From positions 1 through 35,449 of the forward strand of contig JAYMSP010001156.1 of assembly GCA_036897095.1 (NCBI GenBank): DNA of 35,449 bases, in the 5' to 3' direction. A program made the translations under genes and the position numbers. Positions 1 through 12,605 of this stretch are shown here, piece by piece (position 1 is the stretch's first letter; every line of letters starts with the position of its first letter). Under the pieces are notes generated by a model, which had not been told where the DNA came from, made no database searches, and saw nothing but the letters and a program-made list of their open reading frames with translations. The DNA comes from Plantago elongata. Its lineage: Eukaryota > Streptophyta > Magnoliopsida > Lamiales > Plantaginaceae.

Positions 1-2158
1 ACTGAAAACTAAAAACTAATTTCATGAATAAAGCATTTAACCGAACACTCCGGATGTCGAAATTGAGCGAATCGACCAGAATTCAGGTGTGCCTACAAGT
101 ATTGCGCAAATCCGTGGTGATTTTGGAGCTGTTGGAACTCTGGCCAACTGGTTGTAGTATATTCTGTAGATGTGATTTTCTGTGGCGAAATAACCACCAA
201 ATATATTCTGATAGATCAGATACACATCTTTTCACGATTTAGAGAGCGTTGCATCGATTTGGAACAGTTGGAGTGCAAGAGATACGATGGTTGCCTGCGC
301 TGATTGATGAGCGACATACATGGAAAGAAAGAAAAAGAAAAAGAAAAAACACGAGTTTGTAAAGTTGTTTTACACTTTTTAAAGTTGTTTTACACTTTCT
401 AAAGTTGTTAAACTAACAGGGACTTATTATATTGTTTACTATAAGAATCATTTTTACGATTTCAAAGTAAATTATTTTGCTATGTTAAAGGTGAAGTCTT
501 TGAGGTAGTATTCTAGATTGTAGTATTTTATTGAATAATTACACGGGATAAAATCATTTAATGTACTTACTCATTCATTTGGAGATTACATCTGTAAATT
601 ACTACTACCTCTAAACTTTTAAAAAGTTTCTATTAAGACTTTTTTATTATCTAACTTTTAACGTAATCCATAATCATAATTCAAAAAATAAAAAGTCTAA
701 CTTATAAACTTTTAAAAGACTGGGAAGCACTCGTGATAATGTAAAAAGAATATATAATATATGGAGTATATGTTTTACTTTGTAATTCGTAGTGAGATAC
801 ATTAATGGCATGTTCATAGTTAAATAGAAATATGCACCAAAGCAAACATCTATATAAACACATACTACTCACACATGAAGAAGACATTGATATAGTAACC
901 TAGACAACAAAATCAATCATTAAACAACTTATATTAATATTACATGTTATATCTATATATAGAACATTAGAATGTAATGATTGGAATGTAAGATTTACAT
1001 TGATAAAAATGTATTCATTCAAATAGAGACAGGTCTATTAAGCATAATAGACCAAGATCACTTTCTCCTATACTAAATATCCGACATAAATTTAAGAGTG
1101 GTTTTAGAATTTCCTCAAAGTAAGATTAATAACAATTGTAGACTCTCAACAAGATTTGAAAAGTGCATTCGATGATTGAAACATAATTTTCTCCATAATG
1201 ATAATGGTTATAGACTGAGTTGAGAATTATCGTAAATTCGTGATGGATAAATTTAAATAGATACAAAGTTAGTAAGCGTGATATATTTTAGAATGAGGCA
1301 TATATATACATATTGTTTGCAAATTTAAATATATATACACTTGTCCCATCACACTACTTGTATATTTTCACATTAGTCAGGAATTTGAAAAACATATCAA
1401 TTGTTTTCTTAGATAATGAGTATGTGGGGGTAATTTTAAAGATGTCCTTGTGTATCTAATTTAAGTTAATGTGTGATTATATCATAATTTGCGTGTGATA
1501 TGTGTTATTCTAACACATACAATGTGATGCTCAATTGCTCATTGATCAAGTCCCGATAGGTGATTCTTTAAATAAAATTAACTATAAATAGTTAAAATAA
1601 TTAATGAATGGATAATAAAAAATATATTGAGCTAAAAGGAACCGATTGAAAAAAATGATTTTATTTCAAAATTTGACTTTCGCTTGAATAAGTGTTAGTT
1701 GAGATATTCTTGAATTATATGTGTATTTTGGTGAATTAAAAAGAATTTATTTTTGGAGGGAATTAATCAACACATTTTTCGCTATAATATCACTTCTTTA
1801 TTTTTATCATATATTTAGATAATATCTTTTTGACAATTCAATATATCAAATTTCTGATTTGAATGAAATTTGATAGATAATTTAAGTGAGCTAGATCGAA
1901 CAAAGTGAAAATTGGTAAATCGCAAAATACAGCCCGCGAGCTAGTTTGGTCTAACATGGGTTGGTGTAGTGTATGTAGATAGAGAATGAATTTATGAAGT
2001 GAAAAGAACGAAAAACGTGGTTCCCATGATTAAAGCAACTTATAAATGCAGTTACTAGCAACAAAAACCTCTTTTCACTCTTTTTCTCTATCTCATTAAC
2101 AAACACAGAGTAATTAAATTAAGAAACCAGGTGAATCAATCACCGACACAAAGTAACA
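1..2158. other. Left-edge intergenic region and promoter of the first gene
   Basis: No complete gene is visible. Bases 41-330 are less AT-rich than what follows and may hold the end of an exon of a gene outside the window, but nothing there was recognised. A 20-base unit (aaagttgttttacacttttt) is repeated about 2.5 times at 361-410. From about 420 to 2030 the DNA is very AT-rich, with TATA-type simple sequence and many stops in all frames. The last 120 bases before the ATG at 2159 look like a promoter and 5' leader, with a TATA box and a pyrimidine-rich stretch. Confidence 0.6.
2041..2047 (+). promoter_or_regulatory. Probable TATA box of the small membrane-protein gene
   Basis: TATAAAT lies 118 bases before the ATG at 2159. 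A CT-rich leader follows at 2070-2095. The spacing fits a transcription start near 2070-2080. This is a motif match only. Confidence 0.5.
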
Positions 2159-3546
2159 ATGGCGTCTTCTGCCTCGAAAATCACATTCCGCCTCCTTCTC
2201 GTGGTGGTGGCGGTGATGGTCCTCTTCTACGTCGGCCGGCCTCTATACTGGAAAATCTCCGCCACCGTTCACGACATCCGGCACAACAAACAAACCGTTT
2301 CTGGAGGTCTCTTAACTCTTCTCTTTGCGCCTTTTACAGTGTCTATGGATTTGAGTTTTTGCTTTCTCTTCCAATTTTACTCTTCCCTGTGTAGTTTTAT
2401 TGCCGTTGTTAGTGTGTATTTTGCCTGTTATTGGATTATAGTTTGCATAATAGGTTATGTTGATGATTTCTGTTTAAATCTCTCAAGTTTTGGTGAGGAA
2501 ATTGAGGACTGTTTGATGATGCACCAAGGCCTGCGATTTCACTGATTTGAAGCAACATCAGTTTTTGCTTATAATGTTAATCAAATGCGTGATCTATAAT
2601 TTTGCCTCAGGAATACAACTATACAAGCACCATCTGTTCATTTTTTAGGTGTTATGATGACTCATTAGTGTAATTATGCAAATGTTACTCAGCTGTATCA
2701 CATAAGAAACTCAGACGAGAATATTTCACCGGGATCTTGTGGGGTAACAACTTTAGAATTTCACGCCTTATTGCACAACTATTGAAATTGTATGTATCAC
2801 ATAAGATAAGAAACTGAACGAGAATATTTCGCAGGTATCTTGGGGTGAAGTGTAGCAAGTAACAACTTCAGAGTTTTCTTACATTTGATTATATACAATT
2901 ATAGTTTAACTTCTGACTAATGCTGGGCATCACCCTCCTGCCCTGCCTCTTCATCCGGTTTAGTAATATTGTTAACATAATGTTTCCATTTGCGGACTGA
3001 AAATAAATGGAACAATGCCAAAGGTGGATTAGATGATTTTTGTTGCAACTAATGCCTGGGCAATTAATTATAGTATGTTCTTAGGATCTTCATTCTCCAG
3101 TGAATATTCCGACAAGTATATGTTGAATAGTTGATTAGACCAATGCGATAGGAAAGTTGTGTATTAATTAAACTTAATTGCATATCATTCGTAAAGTGGC
3201 CCTTTCCATTACTACATTTGTCACATGTATAGCGTGCTTTTTTTTTTTTTTTTCCTTCTTTTAAATGTTCACCAAAGTCTATGGTGTGTTCTGAGCTCCC
3301 TTTATAGCCTGCCGGTTCATTCCTGAGTTCCAGCTTGCTGAAAGGAAATATATGCATGCTCATCTAGATTTTGATTGCTCTGTTTATCTCACAGTGTATG
3401 ATTTGCTTTATTATGTAGGAATTTCTCAAATTGTTCAAGAAGCTCAGAGATCAGTGGGATGGTACCATGACGAGTCTGATTCAGGGGTCAGAGAAGATAA
3501 GAAATCTGCTTCAGCTAGAAGGTTACTCTGGGTTCCAGTTCTCTAA
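2159..3546 (+). CDS. Small single-pass membrane protein of a conserved plant family, function unknown
   Basis: Two exons, 2159-2306 and 3419-3546, are joined across a 1112-base GT-AG intron (split codon G/GA) and give 91 residues. Residues 10-25 form one hydrophobic helix (RLLLVVVAVMVLFYVG) after a short N-terminus with a basic residue, so a signal anchor or single membrane span is likely. After it come a charged stretch (KISATVHDIRHNKQTV) and the motif GWYHDESDSGVRE, then a basic tail with two arginines. The same arrangement of membrane helix plus DESDSGVRE motif is familiar from unnamed plant membrane proteins, which is why I call it a real gene. Each exon also lies in an open frame that reads past its splice site, but only the spliced form joins the conserved halves. 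No enzyme motif is visible. It probably sits in an endomembrane, which is inference. Confidence 0.8.
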
Positions 3547-3627
3547 AATGTGAAGTCTTTCTTGGTAACATAATTGTTGTTATCTTTTGTTTAATACAAA
3601 ATCGTCAATATAGTAGGTATAAGTTCA

Positions 3628-3633
3628 AATAAA
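3628..3633 (+). terminator. Possible poly(A) signal of the small membrane-protein gene
   Basis: AATAAA lies 82 bases after the stop codon in AT-rich DNA. It is the canonical plant near-upstream element, but the motif is common in such DNA by chance. Confidence 0.35.
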
Positions 3634-4264
3634 TATGATCTCCTCTGGATTTGGATTCATAGATAATGCGTAGCTCAAGAGTCGAGTTATCTTAGATCTC
3701 TCATATCCTTTAAGTGCAGAGACAGAGTTATTGAACCTATACTGTTATGTCTGTATGATAAATAGCTATTGTGCCAAGGTACCTAAAAAAAGATGAAGCA
3801 ACCTAAACTCAATGTTTTTTACTTCTATTATCTTTTCAAGAGTGTGTTACATTCTCATAGCAATATCTCAATTATTTTTGCTCATGAACGCGAGATATGC
3901 AGTAGTATATAAACTTGGCATTCTTTACCTTATCCTTTGTATCATGCGTGTTACTCATTCGGTCATGTTAACACTCTGGTTGGTTGAGATGGAAGAATTG
4001 CAGTAAATGGGGAACTGGTTGAATACTGTGGTAGACAGTGAAGTTTCATTGTAGATTGCCTGTATGAACTATGTTTCTTAGAGCTTGGGTGGAGCCATTC
4101 TTGTCCAATATCTAACCAGTGTTCTGTGTCCATAGTTCATTAACCATTACAAGTGCAATGTTCACCAATGTTGGAGCATATTGTTATCTAATTATGCAGA
4201 ACATGATTTATCTGTAAACTCTGCTTTTCCAAAAGGTCGTCGGTTTTGCAGTTATACAGTTAAA

Positions 4265-4562
4265 TGATACTACCTCCGTTCCCCTAGTGATTTAGTAAGT
4301 GCCTAATTTATATAGGACCAAGGAAAATTAATATAGAAATAGGTTTGTATGAGGTATTATATTGATAAAGTTGTGACTTGTGAGTGGTGTGAGATAGATT
4401 GATCATAGTAGTGGTAATTGGTAAAGTAGGATAGACAAATAATAAATAACTTGATTAGAGGGATTAAACTTTTTTATGGGTTAGAAAATAATAAGAAGTT
4501 TCTGATGTAACGTAAAACATGGAAAATAATGACGTTTTTAATGGGTAAAATTATTCTTGGTA
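4265..4562. mobile_element. Stowaway-like MITE remnant
   Basis: The left end reads tactacctccgttcccc, the CTCCGT-type terminus common to plant Stowaway/Tc1-mariner MITEs. The interior (gtgagtggtgtgagatag, then agtagtggtaattggtaaag) has the TGAGTGGTG/AGTGGTAAT look of many dicot members. The right end (about 4550-4562) is degenerate and no perfect inverted repeat or TA duplication could be confirmed, so the right boundary is approximate. It encodes no protein; members are moved by a transposase supplied in trans. Confidence 0.55.
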
Positions 4563-5492
4563 AACGGGCCATTTGGATTGTATCGATTCGGATCTGATTG
4601 TTCAGATTTTTGATTTAATTTTGATTGTGTTCGGATCAGGTGGGATTATAAAGTTTTCTTTTCTTTTGGGCTGGTTCAATTTGAATTCAGTTGTTTGAAT
4701 TTGGGTCCTCTTTGGATTAATACTTCATACTATTTGTGAATGAACTTGGTTTGGGGTCAATTTGGATTTGGAGCGGATTCAAATCAATTCAACGGATCCA
4801 TTACCATGAGACTGTCTTTTCAGATGGTCCCTTTAGTTCTAGGTAACTGGTTATGTTTGTGAGGTCCGTGCAATAGAGAAGGTTTTTTTTTTTTAGAAGA
4901 AATTTGATTTCGTTTGTTTATATGCCTGATGAGCTTTAACGCCTAGGTCATGGGTGATCTAATAAGTTTGTATGTGGTTTTCTGAAAATTCTTTTTACCC
5001 GATGCAATCTAAAGTTTAATTAATTGCCTTCAGCTTCTGATAAAATGTTCTACAGTGCATTGTGGAATACATTGTATCAAGTTTAGGCTGAAAGCTGAAT
5101 TCAATTTATGTGGAGGTTGCAAAAGTGAATTGGAGCTCAAAGATCAACACAACTTCAGGGGTCATGGGTTATATATTAATACAACAAATTGTTCTTACGT
5201 TCTGTATGGTTATTATCTTGATAAATTGGTAAATAGTTGTTCTGTAACACCCCAAAAGTGGTACTGCAAATCTGTATAGGAGAAACAATACCGGTCCACA
5301 GAGTTAGGTCTCGATCAATTGATGATCCGATCCTTACAAAATGCCCTATTTTTACTTGATGGATTAACGAAATATAACTTGTGCTAATTCGTAAACTTAT
5401 AAATTCAACAAACTAAACTTACAAAAGTATGAAACATAGTTTGACGCCTGGTATTTCCTTACCCTTGACATGATTTTCGTTATTGATAGTTC

Positions 5493-5535
5493 GTGTACTT
5501 GTGAAATCATAGTTTGTACTTGTGAAATCATAGTG
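5493..5535. repeat. Two-copy 22-base tandem repeat
   Basis: The unit gtacttgtgaaatcatagtt occurs twice in direct tandem without change. It looks like a replication-slippage duplication in intergenic DNA. Confidence 0.8.
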
Positions 5536-7159
5536 GAATTATAAATATCAGAATGATCTAAGATTAGTCACTCCCCATGTTCCTCACAAGGTAGGTCACT
5601 TTCAGTACTTTGTTAATTGTTTTTAACAATAATGATTATAAGTTAAATAAGCATAATGAAAAACACGTTGACAGTTGTTATTGTGAAGGCAAGACGAGTG
5701 TTTTAAATTTTAGTGAACATGACTGGTGAATGGTGATTAACAATTAAATTTAGTGAACATGACTGGTGATTAACAATCAAAGAATCATATCCGGGACTCA
5801 CCCAATCGATTTGATGGATGACATATCGATATGAACAGCCACCAGACATGTTTGAATTTCCAACCGAGAGAGGAAATTCCAAATGCAATTTAATTGTATG
5901 GAAAAATCTTCAATTAAAAATTTACTAATTCACTTAATCTAGTTATATTTTATATTGTATCTGAGTCTAATTATTTAAAAAATTACAGTTGAAGAGAACA
6001 TCGATTTAATATAATTGCAATAAATAAGTTACTATTGCCCTTATTTAAAGAAAAGTTTACTATGCACAAATACAATTGATTTTTCTTGTTACGATATAAA
6101 AATTACCAACTTCGAAACATTAAATCTCAAATACATATTTATAAATTCGAAGTCATAAGGTGGTGCAGCGAAATGGAGCTGGAACAGATGTAGGGGTGTA
6201 GGGTTTGATCTTTGATGGAGACACAATATGATTTAGAAGTATAGAGAGTAATTGTAATATTTATCGTTTTAAAGAAGAAAAAAAGTTTTTCAATTTTCAA
6301 ATTAATTATCAAACTCTGCAACATGCTTGGAAATAATTGAATGAAAGATCAAATTAACATGATGGGAATTTAGTGAGTGCAAATCTGCAATTATCGACAT
6401 ACATAATTACTCCAGCAGAGTGGAGGACCATACTAAGATAAGATAGGTGTATATGGCAGGCACACAACAAATCACCCTATGGTCGTCGGACTTAGAATTT
6501 CAAATCTATTAGGGCGTAAAAAATTAAGTATATTTTACTTGCTAAAAGAGAAGATATGTTATGTTTATAATTATTAATGCAAACATACACAACAACCCAC
6601 CATACTCCGCCCTTGATATTATGTGAGATAATCAAATACGTATTCCTAAAAGAGCGGTTTAAAAGTTCGAATAAATTTTGCATGTCCGCTGATTGATCTT
6701 TCTTTATATATAAAGTAGTTTATTAAATGTTAGGGCGTAACTCCGACAACCTCTATACTATGAGTATCCATGTGTTTATAGACGACGGCCCCTACCATCT
6801 GTTGCCGCTATATCTCGACAGATGCATCGCTGGAGTGAGCTGATTATTGAAGCACAATGCAAGAGGAATAGAATAGAGTCCGAAAGATAGAAAGGTAAAA
6901 CATGAATTGACTCGACTGTTGCATAATTTGCCTTAGGGACCCGTTGTTCTTGTTGTTTTATATATTCTCCATGACGAATCACTATTATGTCCACACAGAC
7001 ATGCTTCCTAGACAAATTACACATTTTTTTAGGTTCTCGTTTCTGCACCCCTCTCTGTCTTTCATCTCTTTAAACTCACCATCTCAGAATTCACAGTGAT
7101 CACTTCACCTGAATTATCACTAGTTCACCGCAAGAAGACGAGTTCGGGAAGGAGCAAGG

Positions 7160-10100
7160 ATGGATCAGTTGATGACGAACAAGAGTAGGCTTATGATCAT
7201 ATGTACCTTAGTACTGCTATTGATTGGGAGCGGTCTGGTCGTGGAGAGCAGTCGGCCGCACAGAATTCTATTGGATACGGATGTTGACACGGATGACTTG
7301 TTCGCTCTCTTCTATCTCCTGAAGCTCAATACATCACTCTTTGACTTGCAGGTATGAAGTTAATAGCTACGTACCCGCATCTTCTTCTTTACTCTTTCCT
7401 ACTTTAACATATAGCCAAAGTTTTCGATTGAAATCCCAAGTTGTTTTCGTATATATGTACGAACAACATCTACACTAGAAAAAGAAAGAAACAAACTTAG
7501 ACGTACTTAAATTGCATACGCATAGAGCTTATTTCGAATGTCGTAAACGAAAAGATCCATCCATTTCTACAAGCAGTATTATGATAACGTATTGCTCTGT
7601 TTCAATATGCATGTATGTTCCAGAAATGGAAGGAAACCATGAAAGCTTGACGACAAATAATGAAGAAAATATGGAAATCACATGATCAAACGAAAGAAAA
7701 GGAGTTGTGACTTTATTTTGGGTCCCTTTATCAACAAACAAAATATGGTCACTAATTGTGACAAACAAATGTTGATAAACTATTAGAACAAGATGACTAC
7801 TTATGTCACAATCTCACTACATGAATACTTTTAATCCCTTGTTGGCAACATGGATGGTTATGATCTGTCAAATTCATTGTAGGTGTAGTCCAAAAAGATT
7901 ATAGTTAGTTGACTAATATTTTTTCACATCATGTCATCATTTTTAGTGGATGGGTGATGCTTACTTTAGTTTAGTCAAATGTCATCATGATGATGATTGT
8001 GATTTAGATTATATTCTCGCATGTCTCTTGAGAACTTTGTCTATTAGTAAAAGTTATCATACTTTTAACAATTATGCTCATATAAATAAATACGTAAAAG
8101 ATTAGAATTATTCTAGCAGTTGTAATTTACTCGAGTTTGAACTTTGAAGTGTGGATGTGCGTCCACCCTGACTTCTGAGTGCATCGGGACAAATGGGCTA
8201 CATTTTGTCGGATTGTTAATTTAGTGGCTAAACTGTATTCTTATAGAAAGAAAAGTTCACTGGACTAGTTTCTGTCGCAATAAAAGTTATTGTCACAGAA
8301 AACTAAATGAACAGCATGATAATGCATAAAAAAAACGTCGCAATTAACCCTGAGTTGTCATATTTCCAGATTCATTCTGAGCCGCCCAAATTGATCTTCT
8401 TGGGGATTATGCAAACTGCATAGTTTTTAAACTGTGGAACTGATTACTGTATCTTAACGGTTTAACTTCATCAGGCAGTAACTATCAACGCAAACGCATG
8501 GACGAATGCAGGACATGCTGTAAATCATGTTTACGACATTCTTTATATGATGGGAAGAGATGATATTGCTGTTGGAATAGGAGGCGAAGGTGGGATACTC
8601 GAAGATGGATCCATAATGCCAGATGTTGGCGGATATCATCCCATTATAGAGCAGGTTCCACCTGTTCCTTGAACCTTACTTTGATACTTAAGTATATGAT
8701 TTTCATTGTGTTCTTTCGTTGTTTCGGCAGGGAAATGGTACTGCTGGATATTGCAGATATCGCCAAGCTATCCCGGTTGCTCTTGGAGGAAGACTAGACA
8801 TTGACACAAACTTTGGCTTTCGGAAAGACTTTCTTCCACAGGTAATAATGTAATGTCGAGTAAACATAGACATGTTTCTTCGTATTAAGAACCGGAACAA
8901 CTTGATGCAACATTTAGGATTCACAATCCTTGTCTTTTCGAAACTAATTTAGTTAGTGATCCTTAATTCCTTATGCATGAACCAGGGAAAGAGGAGATAT
9001 TCACCTCTGCAGCAACCAACATCTCAGCAAGTTATGATTGACAAAGTTTCTGCTGGTCCTATAAGTATATTCACAATTGGGGCAAACACAAACTTGGGCA
9101 TTTTTCTCATGTCTAATCCACATTTGAAGAAGAATATCGAGCACATTTACATCATGGCTGGAGGTGTGAGGTCAAGAAATCCAACTGGATGCTGTCCTGT
9201 CAACTCGACCTCTTCATGCCAGCCTCGACAATGTGGAGACAGGGGCAATATGTTCACAGACTACACGTCTAACCCTTATGCAGAGTTCAATATGTTTGGA
9301 GATCCCTTTGCTGCATATCAGGTACTTTTGAAACAATTCCATCTCATCTTAACACTTGAACTTGTAGAGGTTTACATTAGTTCTCTAACAATATGAATGG
9401 AACTACTCATGCTAGATTCTTTAGAGATGTGGCAACTTACAATGAAATGCAGTTGATATTGCAGTTTTTGTAAAATAAAGTTACTGAAAGATTTTATTTC
9501 TATACATAATTAAAAACAGGTGATTCATTCTGGGATCCCAGTGACCCTTGTTCCTCTGGATGCAACAAACACCATTCCCATATCTAGCAATTTTTTTGAG
9601 GAGTTTGAGAAGAATCAGTACACCTACGAGGCGCAGTACTGCTTCAAGTCCTTACAAATTGCTCGTGATACTTGGTTTGATGATCAGTTCTTCACGGTAT
9701 CTTGATTGAAACCACCACATCATTGAAGTTAGAATTGAATAAGATGATAACTATGTTAACATTTGTTTGGCTGCAGAGTTACTTTATGTGGGACTCATTT
9801 CTGTCTGGTGTAGCTGCTTCAATAATGCTCAAAAGGGACACCTCAAACTGGGAGAACGAATTTGCAGAGATGGAGTACATGAATATCACTGTGGTTACTT
9901 CAAATGAGCCTTATGGAATATCTGACGGCTCAAATCCACTCTTTGATGGTGTTAAGAAACCGAAGTTCAACTTGAAGAGAAATGGTGTACACAGTGGCCA
10001 TATTCAGATAGGACTTCGTGACCCGTTTTGCCTTTCAACGAATGGGAAGGGCAAGTGTCAGGTTAACTCTCTTTTTCTCTTTCATTTTTTTGCGAATTCT

Positions 10101-12153
10101 CTTTACAGATGGACTGATGCTTCCTTCTTTTCTTTGACAAATTTAGGATGGACATACTGCAGAAGTGAGTGGTCCAGAAGGAGTTCGTGTTCTTGTTGCT
10201 GTAAGAGCAAAGCCTAACCGCGACAAAAACAGTCCCCTGAATCGAGAATACTTTGTAAACTTTCTAAATGTGAGTTAATTTATAATTGTTCATCATGATG
10301 CAAGTCCTCATTAAACTGAAAATTAGTTAGCTATTAACCCGGATATGAATATTGTCATGTTATGTTACAAAATTTGTGAAGTATTTTCGATGTTATCATG
10401 CATATTGCAGGTTTTAAACAGGAAAGAGCAAGCTGGAAAGTTCAATTTTTCAACAGAATATCCACACTACAAAGAGGTTCTCTACAAACCAAACCTAAAC
10501 GGAAAAAGACTAGGCAAGAACGTCGTATTTGACATGGACATGAGTGCTGGAGATTTTCTTGCCCTGTTCTATCTGCTAAAGTTACCTATTGAACTCATTA
10601 ATCTGAAGGTATATAGTATGTTAGTTTGACTGAGTCACAAGTTTGAACAATTTCTTGTCTATTCATAATAGTAATGTGAATGAATTTGTGCTTTCCACCA
10701 GGCAGTAGTAATTAGCCCTACTGGGTGGGCGAGTCCAGCAACAATTGACGTCGTGTATGATTTGCTGCATATGATGGGTCGTGATGACATTCCGGTAGGC
10801 CTTGGAAATGTATTTGCGATGAATCAGTCCGATACAATCTTTTCAGCTGTCGGAGACTGCAAGTATAGTAAAGCCATACCACATGGCAGTGGGGGGCTTA
10901 TTGACTCGGACACACTATATGGACTGGCTCGTGATTTACCTCGAAGTCCTCGCAGGTTTTCAGTTATTTCGAGTTATCTGTTTTACTTGTTCCTATAAGT
11001 TTAGCTTCTCAGATATAATTTTCAAGTTTTATGTAATCAGCTAGACATTCAGGTAAACGACTTGTTATGGATAAATTTCAAATAAGCTAACGATAAACAA
11101 GGCCTTGTTCATAAAACTGTCAAGTGAGGAACCCTTTCTTATAGGAACTTCTTAGAAATACATGTTTGATTTATCATCTGAGTTAATTTTGTTTCAGATA
11201 CACAGCAGAAAACTCTGTGAAATTTGGAGCTCCTCGAGACACTGAACGTCCTGAACTAAGACAGCCCCTGGCTCTAGAGATATGGCAGTCAGTTATTGAG
11301 TCGCTTCATCCCGAATCTAAAGTTACTGTGTTAACAAACGGTCCATTGACAACTACAGCAAGTGTTGTTTCAAACAAAACTATGAGCTCTTTCATTGAGG
11401 TTTGTTCAGAAGTAACTGAAAATTCTGTCTTCTAATAATGTTTCCAGTTAGCATTTAATGGCATTTTATTGACATTGATGTGCAGGAAATACTAATAGTT
11501 GGAGGTCATATATATAACCGTAAAGCGGATAAAGGAAATGTGATCAACATTCCAAACAAATTTGCAGAACTCAACATGTTTCTCGACCCTATTGCTGCAG
11601 AAACAGTTCTTGGATCAGCACACAATATCACCCTCATCCCACTTAACGCTCAACGTAAAGTCAGTGAATTTGACAAAATTTTGTCAGTTCTGTATCGAAC
11701 AAAGAAGACACCAGAAGCTATTTTTACCAGGCGTTTGCTTTCACGATTGCACAAGCTAAAAATGAGTCACTCGAGATATCAGCACATGGTATGCATCAAG
11801 ATTTGTGTGACACCCGTCACTCGACTAATTCTTGAGCTTATCTAACTTGGATTTTTCCTGTGATACAGGATACATTTCTAGGGGAGATTCTTGGTGCAGT
11901 AATCTTAGCAGGTAATAGTTCAGTTCTAAAGACAACATTTCAGATGAGAAATTTACATGTGTTAGCAACGGGAGCCGAACATGAAGACGGGCAGATAGTT
12001 GTGAATGAAGATAAAGGAAATTTTGTGAAAGTGTTGGAATATGTCGATCCAATAGCTTACTATCATTCATTTGCTCAACAACTTGGTGATGAAAAGCAAT
12101 CTGCTGTACTTAAAAGTTTTGATGAACAGAAAAGAAGATGGAGCATGTCTTAA
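7160..12153 (+). CDS. NSH3: Secreted two-domain nucleoside hydrolase, NSH3 type
   Basis: Twelve exons: 7160-7351, 8475-8654, 8731-8841, 8986-9321, 9520-9696, 9777-10061, 10147-10269, 10411-10608, 10702-10955, 11198-11399, 11486-11788, 11869-12153. Together they encode 881 residues, close to the length I recall for Arabidopsis NSH3. The family hydrolyses ribonucleosides (for NSH3, mainly inosine/adenosine in the apoplast) to base plus ribose. A signal peptide spans roughly residues 10-30. Domain 1 starts with the metal motif DTDVDTDD (39-46); it also contains GANTNLG, MAGGV and [11 protein letters not shown]. Domain 2 starts with DMDMSAGD (509-516); it also has LTNGPLT, VGGHIYN and [11 protein letters not shown]. 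Domain 2 lacks one of the usual calcium-binding aspartates (Gly 515), so it may be inactive or altered. The first phase-0 intron of each domain falls at the same place (after FDLQ and INLK, before AVTI/AVVI), which points to an internal duplication. The gene converges on the P4H gene. Confidence 0.93.
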
Positions 12154-12605
12154 AGTTGAGATGGAAAAGTTCCTAATAACATTATGCAGAAGCATAATTT
12201 CTCTTTCAGTAGATGCAATTTGTTTTGTACGGAAAAATATCAGAATTAGTGGTTAACACCATGAGTTTCTTCATATATTCTTTTCTTTACTTTTCTTTTC
12301 TTTTTCCAGCATCAGCATTGTTTAGGAAGTAGTACTGCATGTTCAGAAGGAATAAATGATGAATGAGAATGATAAACCAAGGAAACTATAAGAAATTGGT
12401 ATATTAGATTTGATAAATATAAATGAATCTATATATTATCATACAAACTCTCAGATTGTAACAAGTACAAACTTTGGCAGGACAGACAATGAAGAATAAT
12501 ACAATAATAAAACATGGAGAACTTAGAACTACAAACAGAAAAGCGAACCCAAGGGCAACTATTCGTATAATTTTCAAGATGTTATGCTCAGTAGCCTGAA
12601 TGTGT
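12154..12605. other. Convergent 3' ends of NSH3 and P4H
   Basis: These 452 bases separate two stop codons that face each other. They should hold both 3' UTRs, so the transcripts could overlap. There is a TTTTCTTT-rich stretch at 12282-12308 and no other gene. Open frames reading across 12404-12838 are shadows of the P4H last exon. Confidence 0.6.
12351..12356 (+). terminator. Possible poly(A) signal of the nucleoside hydrolase gene
   Basis: AATAAA lies 198 bases after the stop at 12153, in the short space shared with the converging P4H gene. The distance is reasonable for a plant 3' UTR. Confidence 0.4.

Larger units (their letters stand above)
3547..7159. other. 3.6-kb intergenic region
   Basis: No gene is supported between the small membrane-protein gene and the nucleoside hydrolase. 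It contains a Stowaway-like MITE (separate entry) and, after it, a GGATTTGGAT/TCAATTTGGAT-rich stretch at 4570-4800. A TGTAACACCCC motif at 5241 resembles the start of some plant LTRs. There are two short tandem repeats: a 22-base unit (gtacttgtgaaatcatagttt) at about 5493-5535, and a unit beginning tttagtgaacatgactggtg twice at 5708-5782, period about 41. Open frames here (for example 3812-4006 and 5055-5279) have no recognisable domain. The last 150 bases are CT-rich and likely carry the promoter and leader of the next gene. Confidence 0.6.

Noticed and set aside
361..410. CRISPR-like or regulatory array
   Set aside because: It is a 2.5-copy, 20-base direct tandem repeat without spacers, in a plant nuclear context.
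3812..4006. Hydrophobic 64-residue open frame
   Set aside because: Ile/Leu richness follows from AT-rich DNA; no conserved motif and no promoter or splice context.
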